64,000 nucleotides of DNA, taken from positions 1 through 64,000 of the forward strand of contig VXAA01003394.1 in NCBI GenBank assembly GCA_013399115.1, in the 5' to 3' direction. The stretch comes from Anseranas semipalmata (taxonomy: Eukaryota > Chordata > Aves > Anseriformes > Anseranatidae). A program made the translations under genes and the position numbers. Positions 34,965 to 47,310 of this stretch are shown here, one piece after another (the first letter of the stretch is position 1; each line of letters starts with the position of its first letter). The notes beneath the pieces are model-generated. The model was given only the letters and a program-made list of their open reading frames with translations, ran no database searches and was not told the origin of the DNA.

Positions 34965-35020
34965 ACCTTACTCGGCAATTTGTCCCATTGACTCAAATGG
35001 GAATATTTGTGGAGTAAGGT
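34965..35020. repeat. Nested inverted repeat (hairpin-forming), ancient amniote repeat type
   Basis: Outer arms ACCTTACTC (34965-34973) and GAGTAAGGT (35012-35020) are perfectly complementary. Inner arms TCCCATT (34983-34989) and AATGGGA (34996-35002) are also perfect. The text cccattgactcaaatggg and gagtaaggtactactt resembles an old palindromic interspersed repeat of reptiles and birds containing ccattgacttcaatgg. Confidence 0.6.
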
Positions 35021-35074
35021 ACTACTTAATATGTGTAAGGGCAAAAAAGCTGACTTCTTGTGAGCTGGCAACAG

Positions 35075-35119
35075 TGTTTGTTCGTTTGTTTGTTTGTTTT
35101 TTGTTTTGTTTTGTTTTTA
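35075..35119 (+). repeat. (TTTG)n/(TTTTG)n tract
   Basis: gttt and gtttt units over about 45 bases. Confidence 0.9.
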
Positions 35120-35124
35120 ATCTC

Positions 35125-38100
35125 AAGATGTGAGTATGGAAACTATGAAAGGTAGTAGCTGTAATGGCTAAGTTTCTATAATAGAGAATATTTATATATG
35201 TTTTGGAAAAATGAATGCATCTCTGCACAGAAGAGACTCAAAAGGTATTTCTTAAGCTTTATAAGGCTTTGTTGATGCGTCCGCAATACTGCCACAGGTT
35301 ACACAGTGAAACTCTGCTCTTTCAAACTCTTTTAATCACTCTTATCTAAATCTCATTTTTATCTCTGGACTTGCAGCATTTATTCATTAATGTCCCTAAG
35401 TATGTTAACCACCATATGTTCAATTATGTGAACATCCTGAATGAGTTGGGAAAAAAAGGGTCGCACAGTATTTTTGGAAAAGATGCAGTCACTCCAGAAA
35501 ATCAGACTTGCTGTTGGGAAGGCCAGTTCGCCTTTCAGTCAAGGAACAAAACTGTATGCTTGGGTTTCAGACCTTCTGCATACAAAGCTCTGTGTAAGGG
35601 GGATTACAGAACGTGGTCCCAGGATTAGGCCTAGCTATGTCTATTTTAAGGTGGCTGTAGCTAATGTTAGTGAATGGATTCAGGCTCTGGTATTTCCATG
35701 AGTTGCAAATTTACTTAAAACTCCTAAGGGGCTAAAGGTAATGCAGGCTTTGTTATCAGGAGCAATGGTGGATGAACATGCTTTTCTGTAGGTATATTGG
35801 ATTAGCTCCAGACACCTCCACAGTGTGGAGGAGAACCTCTTTTATTTTATTTGCAGGTAATATTGATGGTTAAATATTCTGGCTGTATGCACTGAGAAGA
35901 AAAAAAAAAAAAACACTCAACCTAACAACCTAAAACAAAACAGAACAACAACAACAAAAAATAACATTTTTTTTTCTGTAACCCAATGGTTTGGTGTTAG
36001 TAAAGCCTGCTAGAGATGTAGCTGAGGGTTTAGCAAAGTGTTTTTACCAAGTTGTTTGTTGAATGGTGAGAGCATTAGTATGACTCCATTTCACATTTCC
36101 TTAGAGCATTTACTAATGAAAAAAAATATGTGAGGTTAAACTTCACTGTGGCATTTAGCTTATGTGCACAAGAATCCTGTGGATAAATCTGGTTCTAAGT
36201 TGCTAGGAATACATCCCTTTCTGAAAAGAGGTAATTTATGACTCCATCTATGAAGCTGTATTTGAAAAAAAAGATCAAATACAGGCAGAAACAAAGCTTT
36301 TTGTCTGGTCATATTCACTATTTAACTCCTCTCTCACATGGAATTCTCAAGGTTTCCTGCTATTCTAGGATTGAAAGTACAGTTTTTAAACATTTTTATT
36401 TATTACAATTTGGACTGCATGTGATTTTTTTTTTTTTCCAGATACCAATACAGTGGGAAGTTCGGAAATACAAGAAATAGTCTTGCTCATGCATTATAAA
36501 ACAATGGCACCTTTGCATTACTAAGGAAATAAAGTCTATTAGGAAAAGTTCTTTAAAGGCACTGCAACTTTTTCCCAAGGTAAATATTTCAATGCATAAA
36601 ATATACTAATCTAGCAAAAATAAATAAATAAATAAATAAAAGCACTTGAGACATACTGAAGCATTTCATGTTTGCTTTAAACCAATGGGTTATATTTATG
36701 AAAAGAAAAGACACAGATTGCCAGCATTTTAAATTCCATGCCTTGCAATGTATAGGATCTAGTGACATTGTAGCATAACATCTGTAATTTGAAGTTTTCC
36801 TTTGGAATGTAATGTAGGAAACACAATTTAGCTATGTCAACAATATCTTGCAAAGTGTTCCCAATTATAATTATTTATATTGTAAATAGCTTTCTGAAGT
36901 AAATTTGAAGTTAATGTGCATAAGATGTATTTATTATGTGAAGATTTTTTTTTTTGGTTTAAAATATAGCTACCAATATGCAATTATTGTCTGTTTTCTA
37001 CATTTTTAAATTAAGGATTGTCCAGTAGAGGATACTTTTTCAGGAATTAATTTTAATTAGTGAGACTATTTCTCAGACTTGGGAGGGTACCTGGGAAAAG
37101 TCATTTAGTTTGATACCTGTGAGTCCTAAGTGTTCTTTGAATCTTGAATGAAGTTTATCAAAGCATGAAGGGACCGGGATAATATACTTCTACCCCATTT
37201 AAGAAAGATGTCTGAATCTGCGCAAATATTACTCTGTCAGGAAGAGCTGGCTCACAGGGGCTAAATCAAGATTAATTGTGCACCCTGTGAATACTCTTGT
37301 TTCTTGAAGCCAAGCACCACCTCCTTGCCTCAGCTAAATCAGCTTGCTGACTTGGAGCATGGTGCCACTTAGGTGCTTAAAATACTATACTCAGACAAAG
37401 AGCAGCGTTGTGACAAAGGAATTGGCTATTACTTAGCCTTGCATACCTGTACAGCTCCACCAAGCCATAATAATGAGAGATGCTGTGCAGCAATATAGCC
37501 GCTGCACCCCTTGCCTGGGCTGGGGTTTAGGTCTTTCATAGCTGGAGGGTTCAGGGTCACACACAGGGTTACAGCTCTCACTTTCTAGACCAGTCTCTAA
37601 GCCATCACACACTATCCTTTCAGTCACTCTCATTGAAGCTCTTTCCTGCAGGTGAACAAATGTGGGATTGATGGTATCAGTGGGTAGTGGGAGCCTGGTT
37701 CTGCAGTTGAGTGAGAAAGCAGCTTTCTCAGGTGAGAAAGTGATCGCTCACATATTGTCCATTCACAGCACTCAGAATAAAAAACATGAACAGTGGGCAT
37801 AGGGAAGAGGTGCACAGGAGAGTCAATTCTGAATCTCAAGTAAATTAATTGTGTATAAAGGAGATGCAGTTGTGTCACTACAAGGACATAGGAACTCAGT
37901 TCCCAGAGGCACTGCTGGGATTTGGGAATTTTTTGCAGTGTAGAGTTAGATGTTTAAACCGCATTCATGCTTTTAGTATTTTCTATTGGGTAGTTTAGGC
38001 AGTTCCCCTCTCCTTGGCCTGAATTTGGCCCTGATTCTCCACGCAGGCAGGAAATGGTGTCATCTTTTCCCCAAACGATGCTGCTTAGCTGTGCAAAACA

Positions 38101-38395
38101 TGTGTTGGGTTTCTGTCTTTCTTTTCTTTTTTAATGAGTGGGTGAGGGTTTTCAGAAATGCCCATTATTGACATACCTCTGCCTTTGAAGCCCATGCTGT
38201 AAAAGAGACACTGAGATCATAGGCCCATATTGTCCTCTATAGGTTGGCTCTAGTCCTATTTTCTCCATGCTCAGCTATGCACACAAAACTGGGTATCATC
38301 TTGGACATTGTGTACTGAAAGTCCTGCAACATCCGTGATTGCTCTTCAATCTCTCTTCTAGTGTGTAAAAAGTACCCATTGCCCACTGGTCTTTA
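35125..38395. other. Intergenic block without genes
   Basis: Contains a poly(A) run (about 35900-35913) and an (AAAT)n tract at 36616-36640. About 36770-37030 is an AT-rich, non-repetitive stretch with a conserved-looking texture. No supported coding sequence. Confidence 0.4.
36616..36640 (+). repeat. (AAAT)n microsatellite
   Basis: Six aaat/taaa units over 25 bases. Confidence 0.9.
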
Positions 38396-38404
38396 TTCAG
38401 TCTT

Positions 38405-39005
38405 GGCTCCTACACTCATTGGCAAATTGCTCTGCATGGAAGAAATCTGCTGTCATGGCCATTGTAATAAAAGTGTGTGATACCATCAGGAACTTCCTCT
38501 ATCCCCATATGGTGGCCATCAGAGGCTTCAGCATCAACCGTTTCATTTGATACAGCTTCTCTGACTGCCAGAAGGTCACAGATAGCCTGCTGCTCTGCAG
38601 CCCAGCCTGCCTGTGACTGTGAACGAAAAGGGCTATCCACCACAGCACAAAGTCCAACAGACTACGTGGTCTCTTCATGGCTGTTAACAGGAATTTCATT
38701 AGGCATGCACACAGCACTTGCATCTTCTAATATTCTGCTTTGTTATACAGGGAAAGACTAGTACTGCCTTTCTGAGGCGCCATGGACTTTTGGCTGGACC
38801 TAAAGGACAGTGTCCTGAACAGCATGTGCACTATTGCACCTTGCTACGTTTCACCATCTCAGAAATGCTTGTGGGAAGCCATTTCATCAGGAGTGGTCAG
38901 AGCAGGATAAGACATTAAGGGCTGCCTTCACCACCGCAGCGAATGGGCTTGGCTCCCCTGAGTGCTGTGTAGTCTTTAGGACACGTGTGCTGACGTGGTC
39001 CAGAA
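38405..39005 (-). other. Unidentified protein-like relic, broken
   Basis: The reverse strand is unusually open. About 39005-38880 reads as a frame containing GEPSPFAAVVKAALNVL. After stops, 38730-38410 reads a frame with one internal stop containing QAGWAAEQQAICDLLAVREA, followed by an acidic stretch with EEVPDGITHFYYNGHDSRF. Codon texture and local GC are higher than in the surroundings. The + strand is also partly open (38477-38761), which weakens the case. I cannot name the family; a decayed transposon-derived gene or a processed pseudogene are both possible. Confidence 0.3.
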
Positions 39006-40110
39006 GCCAGGTGCAATGATATGCATACATGAATACAGCTGGACCTGACCAGCATCAAGAACTGCTCACTCCTGCAGACATCTCTCTCACTCTGTCATTG
39101 CCTTTCTCCCACAGCCCTCTCATTTTTGGCTCTCTCCATTATCCCTTCTATTTCCCTTTCCTCCCTTCTGTCCCAAACCTTGGCCTGATTTGTGATTTCA
39201 AAAATCCTGTGATTTAGCTTGCCCAGCAAGTGTCCTCCGTTGATCTTGAAAACCGAGTTTCCTTTTGATGAGGAAAATGGCTATCTGGCAACAGTTTCCA
39301 TCACTCATACTCCCCTTTCCTTTTCTCTTCTTTATGCAGCTGGTGTAAACACCACACTGAGGACCCTGCAATCTTTTTCTCACAGGCATTATTTCTGCTA
39401 CAAGAAAGCTATTGGTTGGGGGAATGGAGGTGATGAACTTTTCAGAAAAGCTACAGACAAAAGATGAGAGATGCTTTCAGCATACCAAATACACATGCTA
39501 CTTTAGCTGCATTGCAGAACGTAGAAACTCTTGGCCTGCAAGCAGAAAATAAAGATAAAAACTGAAACCAGAAGATGTATGCCTGTATTGGAAAATATCA
39601 ACAAAAGCTAATATCAAATGCACCTGAGATATAAACTTAAAAATCTCATCCTTACATGCACTAAATTGCATACAAATATTTAAATGTTCACAAATACTGC
39701 TCATCTCATCGTTATTGTTCATTTGTTCTTCATTATTATCTCAAGATGCCATCAGCTTTGTCCTTTTTATTGTTACCTCTATTTGTCACCTATTTGTTAT
39801 CTATACTCTTTTTCATCTATAAATAATAATAAAAAATCTATAGTAAAAATAATATTAATATAAAATGGAGACCAGAAACTTAGGGCTGTGAAATAAAAAA
39901 ACAAAGAGAATCGGCATATTCAAGCTTTCAATGGACTACAGCTCTATTATTTGGTACCCAATGTATCTGGTAGTAAACGTTGCATGGGAGCCATCTCTCA
40001 CTTCAAGCAATATTCCTAGAATTATTAGTATGGCATACTTGGAAATTATACCAAAGCTGTATTGCAAACAGATAACTTTGCACATTATCAAAAATGCTAC
40101 TTTTGCTTTT

Positions 40111-40158
40111 TTGTTGTTGTTGTTGTTTTTTTTTCTTTTTGTTTGGTTTTGTTTTTGA
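40111..40158 (+). repeat. (TTG)n / T-rich tract
   Basis: ttg repeats followed by T-rich sequence with scattered G and C. Confidence 0.9.
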
Positions 40159-41933
40159 AAAGGAGAAACATGACAAAATGGCAAAGCAAGCTGAAGGTTC
40201 TTTTTTAAGCTGGACACTTTCTATTTCCCCTCAAGATGTAGTGCCAGAGATCATTTGATTCACTTTCAAAGGGCAGACTGGAGTGTTCCTACAGTTTCTT
40301 TTATCTCCCTCGAAGCTTGAGGTAATTGTGACTGGTCAGCCTCTTGGCATTGGCTAGAGCAGCCTTAAGGCTACATGGATTTGTGTCACCTCTCATGATG
40401 TCTGCATGTCCGTCATATATGAAATACAACGGTCCTCCGACTTGCAGAGAGTTTAGAAGTGCAAGAAGGCTGAAATAGCGGTGAGCAACTCACTGCCATT
40501 TAAAGACTTTTTTTTTTTTTTACATTAGTATTGTCTGCTTTGTGAGGTACAGCAGGTTATGCTGCCCCCTTTCTCTTGTGCTGTTACCTTTACAAACAGT
40601 AAGAAACAAAAAGAAGGAGGTAACAGAAGATGTGGCACTATGCTTTGTCTCCCACAGTGCCAGGCAAAATTGAACGAATGTCCAGGAGTTTTCATCACCA
40701 GAGAGCAAATGTTTGTGGAGTCCTGCCTGCATGCAGTCAGATAAGGTGATTTGTGTGGAAGTGCCCCTTGGCACTGACAGTGGGGCAGCTGGTGACACCA
40801 CATTTGTGTGTAGAAGTTACCCAAAAGCCTACGCGTGAATGTCAGTGTTTTCCACATTGGTGATGTGTCCCATTGAAGGACAGCAGGATCTGTGTGTGCT
40901 GAGCCTTTTGGTGCTTTCCTTTTACCTTCACATGCACTTGGTGTCCAGGATGGGGAGAGCCGAGACTGCAAACATTTTGTGTAGTCATAACACGAGTCAA
41001 ATCCATTTTTCATTTGAAGCTTCCTATTTTTGATTCTGACACAAGACATTTCATCAGGTTATGAATTATTTTTACAAAAGCAGGACCATGTCTAGTCTGT
41101 CAGTGTTCTCTGTGAGACTGTGGCATTTTAAATTTTTTTTTAAAGAATACCAGTGAGAGGCATCCTTTGTGGTTTTAGTTTGTAGGGCACCAGTGAGGTG
41201 AAAAATACAGCATTAGTGTTATGTTTATTTTAGTCAAGGGCACAACGGTGCATTTTGATGTTATGTTTCTGCCTTTTCTTTAATCACAAAGGCAGAGCCT
41301 TTCTTCTGTGCCGCTTTCTATTTAACCTCCAGAACAACTGCAAAGTATTAGAATGACTCCAGTATCCTCTCCAGCATGAATGTTTCTTGAGCTCAAGAGA
41401 AATGCCCACGTTTTCATTAGGCTGGTTATCTGACAGACTGCTCATAGAAAACAGCTGATTCTTATTTTTTTAACTGAACAGCTTTGGCTTCCTGTGATCA
41501 ATCTTCCTGGCTACGGCAGTAAATATGCTAAACTGCAGGTGCCAGCAAGCTTTGAGACAGTCTGAGGCATAAATGCTGACCCACGGTTGTGCTTTGTGTG
41601 TCATCAAATAGCCTACCTTGCGTACAACTATTTGGCCTATTCATTAATATGGGTTTTTAACTTAATATGTGCTTATTTACTTATGGAATTAGACCCAGTG
41701 TGGGAGAGATGCAAAACAGCCAGCAGTTTAGGAGTTTAGCAAATAATCTAAGCTTTGTTCAGTTCTGCTCTGGGTCAGGCTGCTGCATGGAGTAATTCCA
41801 TATGGCAACCTGATTTGAGCTTACTCAAAGTAAACCTTAAAGTGGATTTTGGCAAAACCCATCCAGCCATCAGGAACCCATTCTCAGTTTCTGCTGAGGA
41901 TTTCCTGATAGCTTTCTTCATTTAAAAAAAGAA

Positions 41934-41960
41934 ACAATAACAACAACAACAACAACAAAA
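41934..41960 (+). repeat. (AAC)n microsatellite
   Basis: About eight aac units. Confidence 0.9.
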
Positions 41961-43442
41961 AGAGAAAAACTTTGAAACATTTTTACTGCCTGAACCCTCC
42001 CAGCCCCCCCACCCCCTCCCCTTCCCAAACCTTAACCATCAAAAAGCCTTTTAGTCTGCTCTCATTTATGCCAAGAGCTACAAAGGTTAGGTGGTGCAAA
42101 CATGCCTTAGGTGACTTGGCCTCCTTCCTCCCTCTCCAGCAGGCTTTGTGCTGTGCTGTTGGAGCTGTGAGGGGCGAGGTGTGACCTGGGGCAGGGCTGT
42201 TTTTTGTTTTTCTGCCCAGTTGCTGTGTCCTGGTGCGGGGCAGCAGCTGCCCAGTCCCCATGCCACCACGGGCTCTTGAAGTCGCTGATGCTGGGGTAGA
42301 TAAAAGGGGAGCAGAAGGCTTGGAATGATGAGTGAGCCCCCTGTGGGCTACCTTCAGTATGCAATAGCAAGGGGTAAAATCCTGGCACTAATGAAGCCAT
42401 TGACAGAAAATACTTTGGTCCCACTGAAGCGTGGACAAAAATGTAAAAACATTTTGAAAACAACACGCAAGGCAGCTCAATATGCCTCCATCAATGGGGC
42501 GAGTGAAAGTGTAAGTAAACAGAGAGATTTACTTGTGCTCGAAACAAACACAATTAAAAAAATGTGGGTAGGGAAACAAGTACACACACAAAATCCTCTC
42601 TTATTTAGCCAAGTGATGTCAAATATGAATGAAAACCTTGAGATAAAGCTTGGGATAGACAGCAGAGATTCTGACAGGGCTATTTCGAAGTGAGGCTCTT
42701 AGGAAAAGCTGCTGATTGAAATCAATACAACAAGACCTGGAATCTGAAAAGACTATTTCTGAGACCTGAGAGGGTCACTGAGCACAAGTGTCAGTTGATA
42801 GTATTGAGGCTGCAATTGCCTTCACCAAGGTGCTTTGGTGTTTGCTTTAGTGACTTCTTGGAGCTGGTGGCTGAGCACACATTTAACACTCCCACTGGGC
42901 ATCTGCCTGCTGGGGGAAGGGAGGTTTGTAGAGACTTCTGTAGCTTAAACAACTCCCTCGACTCCCACGTTAGTGTGCCACGGATCCTGTGTATGAATCA
43001 ATAATTGATTAATTTACTGTATCAAAAGAATTGAAGAGATAATTTTTTATGAAGAGAATTTAGAAGGGATTGAAGTTCTGTTTTCTGCTTCTATTCTTCA
43101 GACATGTTCTTTCACCTGACTTTTTGACAGGTTGTAATTTATCACAAGAAGCTTTTCAAAAAGACCTTGGTTAATATTTTCATTTTTCACACAGTAGCAC
43201 CAGATATTGTTCTGGTAGTTGTTTATTTGTTTTATTATACGCTACTTGATTAGGTAATGGCTTCACAGAGAGTGGCAAAATACAGATACTTACATAGTAT
43301 TAGAAATTACTTTAAACATTTCCTAGTGGTTTATCAAAAGGAAATGTAAAATTGAGCAGAAAATAAATAAATAGCTACATTGCATAGCCATTTTTAAACG
43401 ATATTTTTTCCTGCACCAAAATTGTATTGTTATAAAAATAAT

Positions 43443-43469
43443 GAAAAAGAAAAGAAAAGAAAAGAAAAA
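43443..43469 (+). repeat. (AAAAG)n microsatellite
   Basis: aaaag units over 27 bases. Confidence 0.9.
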
Positions 43470-44375
43470 GTCAAGTACAAGAGTGAACTTTTCATTTGTG
43501 TCAAAATAAATGTACTGTGTTTACAGGATACTTTTACAATGGGTATTTTAAAGGGTTAGTTTTAATGCTCACTTCAAAACATTCTACTTTATGAGTATAT
43601 GAAGAATTCATTCAAATTCAGTTGCATTGTATTTGCATTACAAGGAGGTACAGAGGAGAGAGAGTATTCAGGTAGACTTTGCCCTGCTCAGTGGGTTCTA
43701 CCCATGTTTACATTTTTATTAATATCTATTTTAAATTTTAAATTCTCAGCAGGTCATTCCAGCTCACTGAGGTAAGTGAAGATGAACCTACTTGCTCCAG
43801 CAAAGATCTCAAAATCTTTTTTTCTAGTTGACCAGGTTTCCTGCGAGAATGAAGTGGACACAACCACATTATCTCTGTGTTCATCTGTCATCCTTAATAT
43901 CTTTGCAACTCTTCTGCCTAATTCAACTGGGTTTTCAAAAAAGATGTCAGTCTAAATTCCCACAGATTTTGTGAGAGGTAAGTGACCTTCCATGCTGTTG
44001 TGCAGGTGAAAGTGAAACATGAGCTTTCCTCTTATACACCATTAGAGCATGGAAACTCAACCATAAGACACCAAATTCTAGGGATTGAATTCAGTGGGTT
44101 ATCTTATTGCAGAACTGTGTATTTTATTTTTAAAGTTATTTTGGTACTATCCACTTGAATCCAGTTGGAAGAACACTTTGTCTGAGCCTTGTGTCAGGGA
44201 AAAGTTTGTGAACATGGTGAAACATTTTGAAGATCTTTTGAGGTCTGAGAACAAGGCTGAGAATCTGGCTCTGTGCACATGCTAAGCTGTCCTCTATGGT
44301 ACTAAAGCTCATGTGAAAACGTTTTCCAAAGAGGTCCATATAAATGGTCCAGATAAAAATTTCACAGATCAAAAA

Positions 44376-45362
44376 TCATAGAATCATAGAATAGAATCAT
44401 AGAATATCCTGAGTTGGAAGGGACCCACAAGGATCATCGAGTCCAACTCCTGGCTCCACACAGGTCTACCCAAAAATCAGAATTCAGACAATGTGTCTGA
44501 GAGCATTGTCCAAACGCTTCTTAAACTCCGACAGGCTTGGTGCCGTGACCACTGCCCTGGGGAGCCTGTTCCAGTGCGACCACCCTCTCGATGAAGAACC
44601 TTTTCCTGATATCCAACCTGACCCTCCCCTGTCGCAGCTTGACTCCATTCCCTCGGGTCCTGTCGCTGTCACCAGAGAGCAGAGATCAGCGCCTGCCCCT
44701 CCGCTCCCCTTGTGAGGAAGCTGCAGGCCGCCATGAGGCCTCCCCTCAGTCTCCTCTTCTCTGGGCTGAACAAACCAAGTGACCTCAGCTGCTCCTTGTA
44801 TGTCTTCCCCTCTAGACCCTTCACCATCTTGGTAGCCCTTCTCTGGACACTCTCCAATAGTTTCATATCCTTTTTGTACTGTGGTGCCCAAACTGCACAC
44901 AGCACTCGAGGTGAGGCTGCACCAGCGCAGAGTAGAGCGGGACAGTCACTTCCCTCGACCGACTAGCAATGCCATGCTTGATGCACCCCAGGATACGGTT
45001 GGCCCTCCTGGCTGCCAGGGCACACTGCAGGCTCATATTCAACTTGCTATCAACCAAAACGCCCAGATCCCTCTCTGCGGGGCTGCTCTCCAGCATCTTG
45101 TCCCCCAGTCTGTACGTGTAGCCAGGGTTGCCCCTTCCCAGGTGCAGGACCTGGCACTTGCTCTGTTAAACTTCATATGGTTGGTGATTGCCCAGCTCTC
45201 CAATTTGTCCAGATCTCTCTGCAAGGCCTTTACACCCTCGACAGAGTCAACAGCTCCTCCCAGTTTAGTATCGTCAGCAAACTTACTCAAAACACCTTCT
45301 AGTCCTACATCCAAATCATTTATGAAAACGTTGAAAAGAACTGGCCCTAGAATGGCTCAACA
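44376..45362 (-). mobile_element. CR1 LINE, 5'-truncated, about 1 kb, broken ORF2
   Basis: The + strand begins with tandem tcatagaa octamer-type repeats, the reverse of the CR1 3' terminus. Reading the - strand from the right, there is the reverse-transcriptase box [13 protein letters not shown] (about 45281-45243), then [18 protein letters not shown] (about 45090-45035), [27 protein letters not shown] (about 44885), [15 protein letters not shown], and the C-terminal [10 protein letters not shown] and [13 protein letters not shown]. These pieces fall in at least three different frames, so the copy is inactive. The 5' truncation removes the endonuclease and most of the reverse transcriptase. 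Confidence 0.97.
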
Positions 45363-45553
45363 CAAATGGATTTAAATTTGTAAACTGATTCAATTTTTTT
45401 TAAAGAAATCATCGGACTTAGGACTGCTTATTCAAATATGTACTGAACACGAGAAAACATTATATGTCCATTTTCTAGTAATGTCCTTACTTTTACTGTG
45501 TTCTTGTAGTTCAGTAGATTATTTTACTGTAGCTTGGGAATTATTTAGGGTGA

Positions 45554-45587
45554 TAATGTATATAGAAACATAATGTATATAGAAACA
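45554..45587 (+). repeat. Perfect 17-bp tandem duplication
   Basis: taatgtatatagaaaca at 45554-45570 is repeated exactly at 45571-45587. Confidence 0.95.
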
Positions 45588-46623
45588 GTTTTAAAATCTA
45601 AACATAGCTGTAGAGGATATTGACTGTGATGTCAGACAATGCTACAATAACCACATAAATTCCATGAGGTGAAGAAGAACAAGGAGAAAGCACGCAAATT
45701 CACAATGGTATGACGCATTTGCAATATGGATTGCACTTATCTTTTTATTTGCTACAGACAATATAAATTATGTGCAACAGAATGGAGATTCAAATGATCC
45801 AACATCTGCATGATACTATAAATTACACTGTACTGAGTATGCTAGAGAAAAGAGATCTTTACCAGTATCTAGCTTAAATGAAACAGTGTAAAAAGCAGTG
45901 TCCAAAAATCAGTCCCAGACTAATGATGAGCAGACTCTTACAAGTATAGAGGTTCAACTACATTGCACTGTACGTACACTATACATATGGGTTTTCAAAC
46001 ATACTCTTCCAATTCACTTCTACTGTCAGTCAGAGGCAATAATATTAAAATAATAATAAGCACCTGAGGTGACCTGAGGTTTTGCAATGATTACATGAGT
46101 GTGTCTAGGTTAAGATCTTCAGTGTTGTTCCCACTGTACTGTCTTTTCCACAGGCAGTCTTTTGTCCTTTTTCTTAAGGGCTTCCTGCTTTGCCAGTTGT
46201 ACATCTCCACCTCCTGGAAAATGGGTATCTGTTGTTTAGCTGCTGTGGTTGTCATGTGTTAGCTAGTTTGAATCTCAGAATCACAGGACAGTCTGAAGGA
46301 AGCTTAATGATTCTGCCATAGATTGCAAAGATTTGAATTTACAATTTACTTTGTTTCTGACCTTGTAGATAAATTCAGATTATAAAGATTTCAGAAGGCA
46401 GTGGCATGAAAACTGACTGAGGCAAGAGTCATTCAGGTGCCCACAAGGAAAAAAAATGGCATGTAGAATTACAGAATAATTATAATTCTGGGTGGAAATT
46501 TGTGGATGTGCATAGAGGGATAGACACAGGAACATGAAATGAAGCTGGAAGCAAGGCAGATACCTAATCTTCCTTTAATTTTAAAAAGAAAGATTAGTGG
46601 ACTTGTTGGTACCTAGTATGTTT

Positions 46624-46654
46624 TTGTGTGTGTGTGTTTGTGTTTGTGTGTGTT
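46624..46654 (+). repeat. (TG)n microsatellite
   Basis: tg repeats with ttt interruptions. Confidence 0.9.
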
Positions 46655-47083
46655 GGTTGATTGGTTATTTTTTGCACAAGAAAAATAATATTAGCACTAT
46701 AGCAAGCATGTCCACCTCTCCATACCTCACTCTAAAAATATTTCTCTGACCCCAACAGTTGATGTTCTCTGAGTAACCAGTGTAACACCAGGTCTTCAGT
46801 GAAGAGGAAAGAATATATTCAATATTTTTAAAATAGTCTTTGTCTTATGTTTGGGAAGTAACAAAAGGAGACCTGACTTCGTCTGGTTACTTAAGAAATA
46901 AAAGAGAAATAATAATTTCTCTTTCAGTCAGAGTCTATGCTACAGGTTCTGTTAAAGCATATTTTTTGTATCTTCATTAAGACAAAGTTATTCTCAAATA
47001 ACCCAGAGAGATGGATGCCTTTGGGTTATTTATATTTTTATATCCTTTTCTATATGATGATAAGAAAAGACATATTGTCAGTC

Positions 47084-47106
47084 TTTTTTTTTTTTTTTTT
47101 TTTTTT
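47084..47106 (+). repeat. Poly(T) tract of 23 bases
   Basis: The longest uninterrupted homopolymer in the window; its length is likely uncertain in the assembly. Confidence 0.95.
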
Positions 47107-47213
47107 AACAATGGCCTTATGGTTAGCAGACAACAAAATGAGACATATGAACAGACTTCCAAATGATGTTAAGCTTAATGGGGCACAAAGTGTGTGGTTA
47201 AAGAGCAGTTTTG

Positions 47214-47310
47214 CAGCCTTTGTGCCTGATTCTCATCTCAGTTGCACCAGTGTAAGGTGGGGAACTGCCTCCATTGCAATCAAAAGTCATCCACCTTTAC
47301 GTGGTTTTAC
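47214..47310. repeat. Ancient palindromic amniote repeat
   Basis: tgcctgattctcatctcagt, tgcaccagtgtaaggtgg, ctccattgcaatcaaaag, then ccacctttacgtggtttt. The left arm accagtgtaaggtgg pairs imperfectly with ccacctttacgtggt. The pattern matches an old repeat in reptile and bird genomes containing ttacaccagtgtaaatc and ctccattgaagtcaatgg. Confidence 0.45.

Larger units (their letters stand above)
39010..44375. other. Intergenic block without genes
   Basis: Contains T/G-rich and AAC/AAAAG simple repeats (listed separately) and short open frames. The stretch 42370-42430 (aaaatcctggcactaatgaa and ggtcccactgaag) resembles an old amniote repeat containing aaatcctggccccattgaag. No supported gene. Confidence 0.4.

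Noticed and set aside
46270..46500. Possible CR1 3'-end traces (cagaatcacagg, gaattacagaat)
   Set aside because: Too short and isolated; the rest of the CR1 tail is not recognisable.
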